From positions 13,793,076 to 13,857,075 of the forward strand of contig OX387604.1 in NCBI GenBank assembly GCA_947568835.1: DNA of 64,000 bases. Reading direction: 5' to 3'. This stretch comes from Protonemura montana. Its lineage: Eukaryota > Arthropoda > Insecta > Plecoptera > Nemouridae. Positions 48,161 through 63,100 of the stretch are shown one piece after another. Made by a program: the position numbers and the translations under genes. The notes beneath the pieces are model-generated. The model was not told the origin of the DNA, did not search any database, and saw only the letters and a list, made by a program, of their open reading frames with translations. How positions within the stretch are numbered: the first letter of the stretch is position 1; each line of letters begins with the position of its first letter.

Positions 48161-51100
48161 TAACATAACCTAACCTTACCTGACCTAACCTGACCTAACC
48201 TAACCTAACCTAACCGAACCTAACCGAACCTAGACGAACCTAACCGAACCTAACCGAACCTAACCGAACCCAACCGAACCTAACCGAATTTAACCGAACC
48301 TAACCGAACCTAACCGAACCTAACCGAACCTAACCGAACCTAACCGAACCTAACTGAACCTAACCGAACCTAACCGAACATAACCGAACCTAACCAAACC
48401 TAACCGAACCTAACCGAACCTAACCGAACATAACCGAACCTAACCGAACCTTACCGAACCTAACCGAACCTAACCGAACTTAACCGAACCTAACCGAACC
48501 TAACCTAACCTAACCTAACCTAACCGAACCTAACCGAAACTTACCGAACCTAACCGAACCTAACCGAACCTAACCGAACCTAACCAAACCTAACCAAACC
48601 TAACCGAACCTAACCGAACCTAACCGAACCTAACCGAACCTAACCGAACCTAACCGAACCTAACCGAACCTAACCAAACATAACCGAACCTACCCGAACC
48701 TAACCGAACCTAACCGAACCTAACCGAACCTAACCGAACCTAACCGAACCTAACCGAACCTAACCGAACCTAACCGAACCTAACCGAACATAACCGAACA
48801 TAACCGAACCTAACCGAACCTAACCGAACCTAACCGAACCTAACGGAACCTTACCGAACCTAACCGAACCTAACCTTACCTTAACGAACCTAACCGAACC
48901 TAACCAATCCTAACCGAACCAAACCGAACCTAAACGAACCTAACCGAACCTTACCGAACCTAACCGAACCTAACCGAACCTTACCGAACCTAACCGAACC
49001 TAACCTTACCTTAACGAACCTAACCGAACCTAACCAATCCTAACCGAACCAAACCGAACCTAACCGAACCTAACCGAACCTTACGGAACCTAACCGAACC
49101 TAACCGAACCTTACCGAACCTTACCGAACCTAACCGAACCTAACCGAACCCAACCGAACCTAACCGAACCCAACCGAACCTAACCAAACCTACCCGAACC
49201 TAAAGGAACCTAACCGAACCTAACCGAACCTAACCGAACCAAACCGAACCTAACCTAACCTAACCTAACCTAACCGAACCTAACCGAACCTAACCGAACC
49301 TTACCGAACCTAACCGAACCTAACCGAACCTAACCGAATCTTACCGAACCTAACTGAACCTAACCGAACCTAACCGAACCTAACCGAACCTAACCGAACC
49401 TAACCGAACGTAACCAAACGTAACCGAACCTAACTGAACCTAACCGAACCTAACCGAACCTAACCGAACCTAACCGAACCTAACCGAACCGAACCTAACC
49501 GAACCTAACCGAACCTAACCGAACCTAACCGAACCTAACCGAACATAACCGAACCTAACCGAACCTAACCGAACCTAACCGAACCTAACCGAACCTAACC
49601 GAACCTAACCTAACCTAACCTAACCTAACCGAACCTAACCGAACCTAACCGAACCTAACCTAACCTCACCGAACCTCACCGAACCTCACCGAACCTGACC
49701 AAACCTCACCGAACATCACCTAACCTCACCGAACCTTACCGAACCTCACCGAACCCCACCGAACCTCACCGAACTTAACCGAACCTAACCGAACCTAACC
49801 GAACCTAACCGAACCTAACCGAACCTAACCGAACCTAACCGAACCTAACCTAACCTAACCTAACCTAACCTAACCTAACCGAACCTAACCGAACCTAAAC
49901 GGACCTAACCGAACCTAACCGAACCTAACCGAACCTAACCGAACCTAACCGAACCTAACCGAACCTAACCGAACCTAACCGAACCTAACCGAACCTAACT
50001 GATCCTAACCGAACCTAACCGAACCTAACCGAACCTAACCGAACCTTACCGAACCTAACCGAACCTTACTGATCCTAACCGAACCTAACCGAACCTAACC
50101 GAACCTAACTGAACCTAACCGAACCTAACCAAACCTCACTGAACCTCACCGAACCTCACCGAACCTCAACTAACCTCACCGAACCTCACCGAACCTCACC
50201 GAACCTCACTGAACCTAAAAGAACCTAACCGAACCTAACCGAACCTAACCGAACCTAACCGAACCTAACCTAACCTAACCGAACCTAACCGAACCTAACC
50301 GAACCTAACCGAACTTAACCGAACCTAACCGAACCTAACCGAACCTAACCGAACCTAACCGAACCTAACCGAACCTCACTGAACCTAAACCGAATCTAAC
50401 CGAACCTAACCGAACCTAACCGAACCTAACCGAACCTAACCGAACCCAACCGAACCTAACCGAACCTAACCGAACCTAACCGAACCTAACCGAACCTAAC
50501 CGAACCTAACCGAACCTAACCGAACCTTACCGAACCTAACCTCACCTCACCTCACCTCACCTCACCTCACCTCACCTCACCTCACCTCACCTCACCTCAC
50601 CTCACCTCACCTCACCTCACCTCACCTCACCTCACCTCACCTCACCTCACCTCACCTCACCTCACCTCACCTCACCTCACCTCACCTCATCTCACCTCAC
50701 CTCACCTCACCTCACCTCACCTCACCTCACCTCACATCACCTCACCTCACTTCACCTCACCTCACCTCACCTCACCTCACCACACCTCACCTCACCTCAC
50801 CTCACCTCACCTCACCTCACCTCACCTCACCTCACCTCACCTCACCTCACCTCACCTCACCTCACCTCACCTCACCTCACCTCACCTCACCTCACCTCAC
50901 CTCACCACACCTCACCTCACCTCACCTCACCTCACCTCACCTCACCTCACCTCACCTCACCTCACCTCACCTCACCTCACCTCACCTCACCTCACCTCAC
51001 CTCACCTCACCTCACCTCACCTCACCTCACCTCACCTCACCTCACCACACCTCACCTCACCTCACCTCACCTCACCTCACCTCACCTCACCTTACCACCC

Positions 51101-54100
51101 CTCCCCTCCCCAACCCCTCCCCACCCCACCCAACCTCTCCCCTCCCCCCCTCCCACCTCCTTCCCCACCCCACCCCAGCCTCCCCTCCCCTAACATAACC
51201 TAACCTTACCTGACCTAACCTGACCTAACCTAACCTAACCTAACCGAACCTAAACGAACCTAAACGAACCTTACCGAACCTAACCGAACCTTACCGAACC
51301 CAACCGAACCTAACCGAATTTAACCGAACCTAACCGAACCTAACCAAACCTAACCGAACCTAACCGAACCTAACCGAACCTAACTGAACCTAACCGAACC
51401 TAACCGAACCTAACCGAACCTAACCAAACCTAACCGAGCCTAACCGAACCATACCGAACATAACCGAACCTAACCGAACCTTACCGAACCTAACCGAACC
51501 TAACCGAACTTAACCGAACCTAACCGAACCTAACCTAACCTAACCTAACCTAACCGAACCTAACCGAAACTTACCGAACCTAACCGAACCTAACCGAACC
51601 TAACCGAACCTAACCAAACCTAACCAAACCTAACCGAACCTAACCGAACCTAACCGAACCTAACCGAACCTAACCGAACCTAACCGAACCTAACCGAACC
51701 TAACCGAACCTAACCAAACATAACCGAACCTACCCGAACCTAACCGAACCTAACCGAACCTAACCGAACCTAACCGAACCTAACCGAACCTAACCGAACC
51801 TAACCGAACCTAACCGAACCTAACCGAACATAACCGAACATAACCGAACCTAACCGAACCTAACCGAACCTAACCGAACCTAACGGAACCTAACCGAACC
51901 TAACCGAACCTAACCTTACCTTAACGAACCTAACCGAACCTAACCAATCCTAACCGAACCAAACCGAACCTAAACGAACCTAACCGAACCTTACCGAACC
52001 TAACCGAACCTAACTGAACCTTACCGAACCTAACCGAACCTAACCTTACCTTAACGAACCTTACCGAACCTAACCAATCCTAACCGAACCAAACCGAACC
52101 TAACCGAACCTAACCGAACCTTACCGAACCTAACCGAACCTAACCGAACCTTACCGAACCTAACCGAACCTAACCGAACCTAACCGAACCCAACCGAACC
52201 TAACCAAACCCAACCGAACCTAACCGAACCTACCCGAACCTAAAGGAACCTAACCGAACCTAACCGAACCTAACCGAACCAAACCGAACCTAACCTAACC
52301 TAACCTAACCTAACCGAACCTAACCGAACCTAACCGAACCTAACCGAACATAACCGAACCTAACCGAACCTAACCGAATCTTACCGAACCTAACTGAACC
52401 TAACCGAACCTAACCGAACCTAACCGAACCTAACCGAACCTAACCGAACGTAACCAAACGTAACCGAACCTAACTGAACCTAACCGAACCTAACCGAACC
52501 TAACCGAACCTAACCGAACCTAACCGAACCTTACCGAACCTAACCTAACCTAACCTAACCTAACCGAACCTAACCGAACCTAACCGAACCTAACCTAACC
52601 TCACCGAACCTCACCTCACCTCACCGAACCTGACCAAACCTCACCGAACATCACCTAACCTCACCGAACCTTACCGAACCTCACCGAACCCAACCGAACC
52701 TCACCGAACTTAACCGAACCTAACCGAACCTAACCGAACCTAACCGAACCTAACCGAACCTAACCGAACCTAACCGAACCTAACCTAACCTAACCTAACC
52801 TAACCTAACCTAACCGAACCTAACCGAACCTAAACGGACCTAACCGAACCTAACCGAACCTAACCGAACCTAACCGAACCTAACCGAACCTAACCGAACC
52901 TAACCGAACCTAACCGAACCTAACCGAACCTAACCGAACCTAACCGAACCTAACTGATCCTAACCGAACCTAACCGAACCTAACCGAACCTAACCGAACC
53001 TTACCGAACCTAACCGAACCTTACTGATCCTAACCGAACCTAACCGAACCTACCCGAACCTAACTGAACCTAACCGAACCTAACCGAACCTCACCGAACC
53101 TCACCGAACCTCACCGAACCTCACCGAACCTCACCGAACCTTAACGAACCTAACCGAACCTAACCGAACCTAACCGAACCTAAACGAACCTAGCCGAACC
53201 TAACCGAACCTAACCGAACCCAACCGAACCTAACCGAATTTAACCGAACCTAACCGAACCTAACCGAACCTAACCGAACCTAACCGAACCTAACCGAACC
53301 TAACCGAACCTAACCGAACCTAACCGAACCTAACCGAACCTAACCGAACCTAACCGAACCTAACCGAACCTAACCGAACCTAACCAAACATAACCGAACC
53401 TACCCGAACCTAACCGAACCTAACCGAACCTAACCGAACCTAACCGAACCTAACCGAACCTAACCGAACCTAACCGAACCTAACCGAACCTAACCGAACA
53501 TAACCGAACATAACCGAACCTAGCCGAACCTAACCGAACATAACCGAACCTAACGGAACCTAACCGAACCTAACCGAACCTAACCTTACCTTAACGAACC
53601 TAACCGAACCTAACCAATCCTAACCGAACCAAACCGAACCTAAACGAACCTAACCGAACCTTACCGAACCTAACCGAACCTAACCGAACCTTACCGAACC
53701 TAACCGAACCTAACCTTACCTTAACGAACCTAACCGAACCTAACCAATCCTAACCGAACCAAACCGAACCTAACCGAACCTAACCGAACCTAACCGAACC
53801 TTACCGAACCTAACCGAACCTAACCGAACCTAACCGAACCCAACCGAACCTAACCGAACCCAACCGAACCTAACCGAACCTACCCGAACCTAAAGGAACC
53901 TAACCGAACCTAACCGAACCTAACCGAACCAAACCGAACCTAACCTAACCTAACCTAACCTAACCGAACCTAACCGAACCTAACCGAACCTAACCGAACC
54001 TAACCGAACCTAACCGAACCTAACCGAATCTTACCGAACCTAACTGAACCTAACCGAACCTAACCGAACCTAACCGAACCTAACCGAACCTAACCGAACG

Positions 54101-57100
54101 TAACCAAACGTAACCGAACCTAACTGAACCTAACCGAACCTAACCGAACCTAACCGAACCTAACCGAACCTAACCGAACCGAACCTAACCGAACCTAACC
54201 GAACCTAACCGAACCTAACCGAACCTAACCGAACATAACCGAACCTAACCGAACCTAACCGAACCTAACCGAACCTTACCGAACCTAACCTCACCTCACC
54301 TCACCTCACCTCACCTCACCTCACCTCACCTCACCTCACCTCACCTCACCTCACCTCACCTCACCTCACCTCACCTCACCTCACCTCACCTCACCTCACC
54401 TCACCTCACCTCACCTCACCTCACCTCACCTCATCTCACCTCACCTCACCTCACCTCACCTCACCTCACCTCACCTCACATCACCTCACCTCACTTCACC
54501 TCACCTCACCTCACCTCACCTCACCACACCTCACCTCACCTCACCTCACCTCACCTCACCTCACCTCACCTCACCTCACCACACCTCACCTCACCTCACC
54601 TCACCTCACCTCACCTCACCTCACCTCACCTCACCTCACCTCACCTCACCTCACCACACCTCACCTCACCTCACCTCACCTCACCTCACCTCACCTCACC
54701 TCACCTCACCTCACCTCACCTCACCTCACCTCACCTCACCACACCTCACCTCACCTCACCTCACCTCACCTCACCTCACCTCACCTCACCTCACCTTACC
54801 ACCCCTCCCCTCCCCAACCCCTCCCCACCCCACCCAACCTCTCCCCTCCCCCCCTCCCACCCCCTTCCCCACCCCACCCCAGCCGCCCCTCCCCTAACAT
54901 AACCTAACCTTACCTGACCTAACCTGACCTAACCCAACCTAACCTAACCGAACCTAAACGAACCTAAACGAACCTTACCGAACCTAACCGAACCTTACCG
55001 AACCCAACCGAACCTAACCGAATTTAACCGAACCTAACCGAACCTAACCGAACCTAACCGAACCTAACCGAACCTAACCGAACCTAACTGAACCTAACCG
55101 AACCTAACCGAACCTAACCGAACCTAACCAAACCTAACCGAGCCTAACCGAACCATACCGAACATAACCGAACCTAACCGAACCTTACCGAACCTAACCG
55201 AACCTAACCGAACTTAACCGAACCTAACCGAACCTAACCTAACCTAACCTAACCTAACCGAACCTAACCGAAACTTACCGAACCTAACCGAACCTAACCG
55301 AACCTAACCGAACCTAACCAAACCTAACCAAACCTAACCGAACCTAACCGAACCTAACCGAACCTAACCGAACCTAACCGAACCTAACCGAACCTAACCG
55401 AACCTAACCGAACCTAACCAAACATAACCGAACCTACCCGAACCTAACCGAACCTAACCGAACCTAACCGAACCTAACCGAACCTAACCGAACCTAACCG
55501 AACCTAACCGAACCTAACCGAACCTAACCGAACATAACCGAACATAACCGAACCTAACCGAACCTAACCGAACCTAACCGAACCTAACGGAACCTAACCG
55601 AACCTAACCGAACCTAACCTTACCTTAACGAACCTAACCGAACCTAACCAATCCTAACCGAACCAAACCGAACCTAAACGAACCTAACCGAACCTTACCG
55701 AACCTAACCGAACCTAACTGAACCTTACCGAACCTAACCGAACCTAACCTTACACTAACGAACCTTACCGAACCTAACCAATCCTAACCGAACCAAACCG
55801 AACCTAACCGAACCTAACCGAACCTTACCGAACCTAACCGAACCTAACCGAACCTTACCGAACCTAACCGAACCTAACCGAACCTAACCGAACCCAACCG
55901 AACCTAACCGAACCCAACCGAACCTAACCGAACCTACCCGAACCTAAAGGAACCTAACCGAACCTAACCGAACCTAACCGAACCAAACCGAACCTAACCT
56001 AACCTAACCTAACCTAACCGAACCTAACCGAACCTAACCGAACCTAACTGAACATAACCGAACCTAACCGAACCTAACCGAATCTTACCGAACCTAACTG
56101 AACCTAACCGAACCTAACCGAACCTAACCGAACCTAACCGAACCTAACCGAACGTAACCAAACGTAACCGAACCTAACTGAACCTAACCGAACCTAACCG
56201 AACCTAACCGAACCTAACCGAACCTAACCGAACCTTACCGAACCTAACCTAACCTAACCTAACCTAACCGAACCTAACCGAACCTAACCGAACCTAACCT
56301 AACCTCACCGAACCTCACCGAACCTCACCGAACCTGACCAAACCTCACCGAACATCACCTAACCTCACCGAACCTTACCGAACCTCACCGAACCCAACCG
56401 AACCTCACCGAACTTAACCGAACCTAACCGAACCTAACCGAACCTAACCGAACCTAACCGAACCTAACCGAACCTAACCGAACCTAACCTAACCTAACCT
56501 AACCTAACCTAACCTAACCGAACCTAACCGAACCTAAACGGACCTAACCGAACCTAACCGAACCTAACCGAACCTAACCGAACCTAACCGAACCTAACCG
56601 AACCTAACCGAACCTAACCGAACCTAACCGAACCTAACCGAACCTAACCGAACCTAACTGATCCTAACCGAACCTAACCGAACCTAACCGAACCTAACCG
56701 AACCTTACCGAACCTAACCGAACCTTACTGATCCTAACCGAACCTAACCGAACCTAACCGAACCTAACTGAACCTAACCGAACCTAACCGAACCTCACCG
56801 AACCTCACCGAACCTCACCGAACCTCACCGAACCTCACCGAACCTTAACGAACCTAACCGAACCTAACCGAACCTAACCGAACCTAAACGAACCTAGCCG
56901 AACCTAACCGAACCTAACCGAACCCAACCGAACCTAACCGAATTTAACCGAACCTAACCGAACCTAACCGAACCTAACCGAACCTAACCGAACCTAACCG
57001 AACCTAACCGAACCTAACCGAACCTAACCGAACCTAACCGAACCTAACCGAACCTAACCGAACCTAACCGAACCTAACCGAACCTAACCAAACATAACCG

Positions 57101-60100
57101 AACCTACCCGAACCTAACCGAACCTAACCGAACCTAACCGAACCTAACCGAACCTAACCGAACCTAACCGAACCTAACCGAACCTAACCGAACCTAACCG
57201 AACATAACCGAACATAACCGAACCTAGCCGAACCTAACCGAACATAACCGAACCTAACGGAACCTAACCGAACCTAACCGAACCTAACCTTACCTTAACG
57301 AACCTAACCGAACCTAACCAATCCTAACCGAACCAAACCGAACCTAAACGAACCTAACCGAACCTTACCGAACCTAACCGAACCTAACCGAACCTTACCG
57401 AACCTAACCGAACCTAACCTTACCTTAACGAACCTAACCGAACCTAACCAATCCTAACCGAACCAAACCGAACCTAACCGAACCTAACCGAACCTAACCG
57501 AACCTTACCGAACCTAACCGAACCTAACCGAACCTAACCGAACCCAACCGAACCTAACCGAACCCAACCGAACCTAACCGAACCTACCCGAACCTAAAGG
57601 AACCTAACCGAACCTAACCGAACCTAACCGAACCAAACCGAACCTAACCTAACCTAACCTAACCTAACCGAACCTAACCGAACCTAACCGAACCTAACCG
57701 AACCTAACCGAACCTAACCGAATCTTACCGAACCTAACTGAACCTAACCGAACCTAACCGAACCTAACCGAACCTAACCGAACCTAACCGAACGTAACCA
57801 AACGTAACCGAACCTAACTGAACCTAACCGAACCTAACCGAACCTAACCGAACCTAACCGAACCTAACCGAACCGAACCTAACCGAACCTAACCGAACCT
57901 AACCGAACCTAACCGAACCTAACCGAACATAACCGAACCTAACCGAACCTAACCGAACCTAACCGAACCTAACCGAACCTAACCGAACCTAACCTAACCT
58001 AACCGAACCTAACCGAACCTAACCGAAACTAACCGAACCTAACCTAACCTCACCGAACCTCACCGAACCTCACCGAACCTGACCAAACCTCACCGAACAT
58101 CACCTTACCTCACCGAACCTTACCGAACCTCACCGAACCCCACCGAACCTCACCGAACTTAACCGAACCTAACCGAACCTAACCGAACCTAACCGAACCT
58201 AACCGAACCTAACCGAACCTAACCGAACCTAACCTAACCTAACCTAACCTAACCTAACCTAACCGAACCTAACCGAACCTAAACGGACCTAACCGAACCT
58301 AACCGAACCTAACCGAACCTAACCGAACCTAACCGAACCTAACCGAACCTAACCGAACCTAACCGAACCTAACCGAACCTAACCGAACCTAACCGAACCT
58401 AACTGATCCTAACCGAACCTAACCAAACCTAACCGAACCTAACCGAACCTAACCGAACCTAACCGAACCTAACTGATCCTAACCGAACCTAACCGAACCT
58501 AACCGAACCTAACTGAACCTAACCGAACCTAACCGAACCTAACCGAACCTAACCGAACCTAACCGAACCTAACCGAACCTAACCAAACATAACCAAACCT
58601 ACCCGAACCTAACCGAACCTAACCGAACCTAACCGAACCTAACCGAACCTAACCGAACCTAACCGAACCTAACCGAACCTAACCGAACCTAACCGAACCT
58701 AACCGAACATAACCGAACATAACCGAACCTAACCGAACCTAACCGAACCTAACCGAACCTAACCGAACCTAACCGAACCTAACCGAACCTAACCGAACCT
58801 AACCTTACCTTAACGAACCTAACCGAACCTAACCAATCCTAACCGAACCAAACCGAACCTAACCGAACCTAACCGAACCTTACCGAACCTAACCGAACCT
58901 AACCGAACCTTACCGAACCTAACCGAACCTAACCGAACCTAACCGAACCTAACCAAACCTAACCGAACCTAACCGAACCCAACCGAACCTAACCGAACCT
59001 ACCCGAACCTAAAGGAACCTAACCGAACCTAACCGAACCTAACCGAACCAAACCGAACCTAACCTAACCTAACCTAACCTAACCGAACCTAACCGAACCT
59101 AACCGAACCTAACCGAACCTAACCGAACCTAACCGAACATAACCGAATCTTACCGAACCTAACTGAACCTAACCGAACCTAACCGAACCTAACCGAAGCT
59201 AACCGAACCTAACCGAACGAAACCAAACGTAACCGAACCTAACTGAACCTAACCGAACCTAACCGAACCTAACCGAACCTAACCGAACCTAACCGAACCG
59301 AACCTAACCGAACCTAACCGAACCTAACCGAACCTAACCGAACCTAACCGAACATAACCGAACCTAACCGAACCTAACCGAACCTAACCGAACCTAACCG
59401 AACCTAACCGAACCTAACCTAACCTAACGTAACCTAACCGAACCTAACCGAACCTAACCGAACCTAACCTAACCTCACCGAACCTCACCGAACCTCACCG
59501 AACCTGACCAAACCTCACCGAACATCACCTAACCTCACCGAACCTTCCCGAACCTCACAGAACCCCACCGAACCTCACCGAACTTAACCGAACCTAACCG
59601 AACCTAACCGAACCTAACCGAACCTAACCGAACCTAACCGAACCTAACCGAACCTAACCTAACCTAACCTAACCTAACCTAACCTAACCGAACCTAACCG
59701 AACCTAAACGGACCTAACCGAACCTAACCGAACCTAACCGAACCTAACCGAACCTAACCGAACCTAACCGAACCTAACCGAACCTAACCGAATCTTACCG
59801 AACCTAACCGAACCAAACCGAACGTAACCGAATGTAACCGAACCTAACCGAACCTAACCGAACCTAACCGAACCTAACCGAACCTAACCGAACCTAACTG
59901 ATCCTAACCGAACCTAACCGAACCTAACCGAACCTAACCGAACCTAACCGAACCTAACCGAACCTAACTGATCCTAACCGAACCAAACCGAACCTAACCG
60001 AACCTAGCTGAACCTAACCGAACCAAACCGAACCTCACCGAACCTCACCGAACCTCACCGAACCTCACCGAACCTCACCGAACCTTAACGAACCTAACCG

Positions 60101-63100
60101 AACCTAACCGAACCTAACCGAACCTAACCGAACCACCCGAACCTAACCGAACCTAACCGAACCTAACCGAACCTAACCGAACCTAACCGAACCTAACCGA
60201 ACCTAACCGAACCTAACCGAACCTAACCTCACCTCACCTCACCTCACCTCACCTCACTTCACCTCACCTCACCTCACCTCACCTCACCTCACCTCACCTC
60301 ACCTCACCTCACCTCACCTCACCTCACCTCACCACACCTCACCTCACCTCACCTCACCTCACCTCACCTCACCTCACCTCACCTCACCTCACCTCACCTC
60401 ACCTCACCTCACCTCACCTCACCTCACCACACCTCACCTCACCTCACCTCACCTCACCTCACCTCACCTCACCTCACCTCACCTCACCTCACCTCACCTC
60501 ACCTCACCTCACCTCACCTCACCTCACCTCACCTCACCTCACCTCACCTCACCTCACCTCACCTCACCTCACCTCACCTCACCTCACCTCACCTCACCTT
60601 ACCACACCTCACCTCACTTCACCTCACCTTACCACCCCTCCCCTCCCTAACCCCTCCCCTCCCCACCCAACCTCTCCCCTCCCCCCCCTCCCCCCCTTTC
60701 CCACCCCACCCCAGCCTCCCCTCCCCTAACATAACCTAACCTTACCTGACCTAACCTGACCTAACCTGACCTAACCTAACCTAACCTAATCTAACCTAAC
60801 CTAACCTTACCTAACCTTACCATACATTACCTTACCTTACCTTACCTTACCTTACCTTACCTTACCTTACCTTACCTTACCTTATCTAACCTTACCTAAC
60901 TTAACCTTAACTAACCTAACCTAACCTAACCTAACGTAACCTAACCTAACCGAACCTAACCGAACCTAACCGAACCTAACTGAACCTAACCGAACCTAAC
61001 CGAACCTAACCGAACCTAACCGAACCTAACCGAACCTAACCGAACCTAACCAAACATAACCAAACCTACCCGAACCTAACCGAACCTAACCGAACCTAAC
61101 CGAACCTAACCGAACCTAACCGAACCTAACCGAACCTAACCGAACCTAACCGAACCTAACCGAACCTAACCGAACATAACCGAACATAACCGAACCTATC
61201 CGAACCTAACCGAACCTAACCGAACCTAACCGAACCTAACCGAACCTAACCGAACCTAACCGAACCTAACCTTACCTTAACGAACCTAACCGAACCTAAC
61301 CAATCCTAACCGAACCAAACCGAACCTAACCGAACCTAACCGAACCTTACCGAACCTAACCGAACCTAACCGAACCTTACCGAACCTAACCGAACCTAAC
61401 CGAACCTAACCGAACCTAACCAAACCTAACCGAACCTAACCGAACCCAACCGAACCTAACCGAACCTACCCGAACCTAAAGGAACCTAACCGAACCTAAC
61501 CGAACCTAACCGAACCAAACCGAACCTAACCTAACCTAACCTAACCTAACCGAACCTAACCGAACCTAACCGAACCTAACCGAACCTAACCGAACCTAAC
61601 CGAACATAACCGAATCTTACCGAACCTAACTGAACCTAACCGAACCTAACCGAACCTAACCGAAGCTAACCGAACCTAACCGAACGAAACCAAACGTAAC
61701 CGAACCTAACTGAACCTAACCGAACCTAACCGAACCTAACCGAACCTAACCGAACCTAACCGAACCGAACCTAACCGAACCTAACCGAACCTAACCGAAC
61801 CTAACCGAACCTAACCGAACATAACCGAACCTAACCGAACCTTACCGAACCTAACCGAACCTAACCGAACCTAACCGAACCTAACCTAACCTAACGTAAC
61901 CTAACCGAACCTAACCGAACCTAACCGAACCTAACCTAACCTCACCGAACCTCACCGAACCTCACCGAACCTGACCAAACCTCACCGAACATCACCTAAC
62001 CTCACCGAACCTTCCCGAACCTCACAGAACCCCACCGAACCTCACCGAACTTAACCGAACCTAACCGAACCTAACCGAACCTAACCGAACCTAACCGAAC
62101 CTAACCGAACCTAACCGAACCTAACCTAACCTAACCTAACCTAACCTAACCTAACCGAACCTAACCGAACCTAAACGGACCTAACCGAACCTAACCGAAC
62201 CTAACCGAACCTAACCGAACCTAACCGAACCTAACCGAACCTAACCGAACCTAACCGAATCTTACCGAACCTAACCGAACCAAACCGAACGTAACCGAAT
62301 GTAACCGAACCTAACCGAACCTAACCGAACCTAACCGAACCTAACCGAACCTAACCAAACCTAACTGATCCTAACCGAACCTAACCGAACCTAACCGAAC
62401 CTAACCGAACCTAACCGAACCTAACCGAACCTAACTGATCCTAACCGAACCAAACCGAACCTAACCGAACCTAGCTGAACCTAACCGAACCAAACCGAAC
62501 CTCACCGAACCTCACCGAACCTCACCGAACCGCACCGAACCTCACCGAACCTTAACGAACCTAACCGAACCTAACCGAACCTAACCGAACCTAACCGAAC
62601 CACCCGAACCTAACCGAACCTAACCGAACCTAACCGAACCTAACCGAACCTAACCGAACCTAACCGAACCTAACCGAACCTAACCGAACCTAACCTCACC
62701 TCACCTCACCTCACCTCACCTCACTTCACCTCACCTCACCTCACCTCACCTCACCTCACCTCACCTCACCTCACCTCACCTCACCTCACCTCACCTCACC
62801 ACACCTCACCTCACCTCACCTCACCTCACCTCACCTCACCTCACCTCACCTCACCTCACCTCACCTCACCTCACCTCACCTCACCTCACCTCACCACACC
62901 TCACCTCACCTCACCTCACCTCACCTCACCTCACCTCACCTCACCTCACCTCACCTCACCTCACCTCACCTCACCTCACCTCACCTCACCTCACCTCACC
63001 TCACCTCACCTCACCTCACCTCACCTCACCTCACCTCACCTCACCTCACCTCACCTCACCTTACCACACCTCACCTCACTTCACCTCACCTTACCACCCC

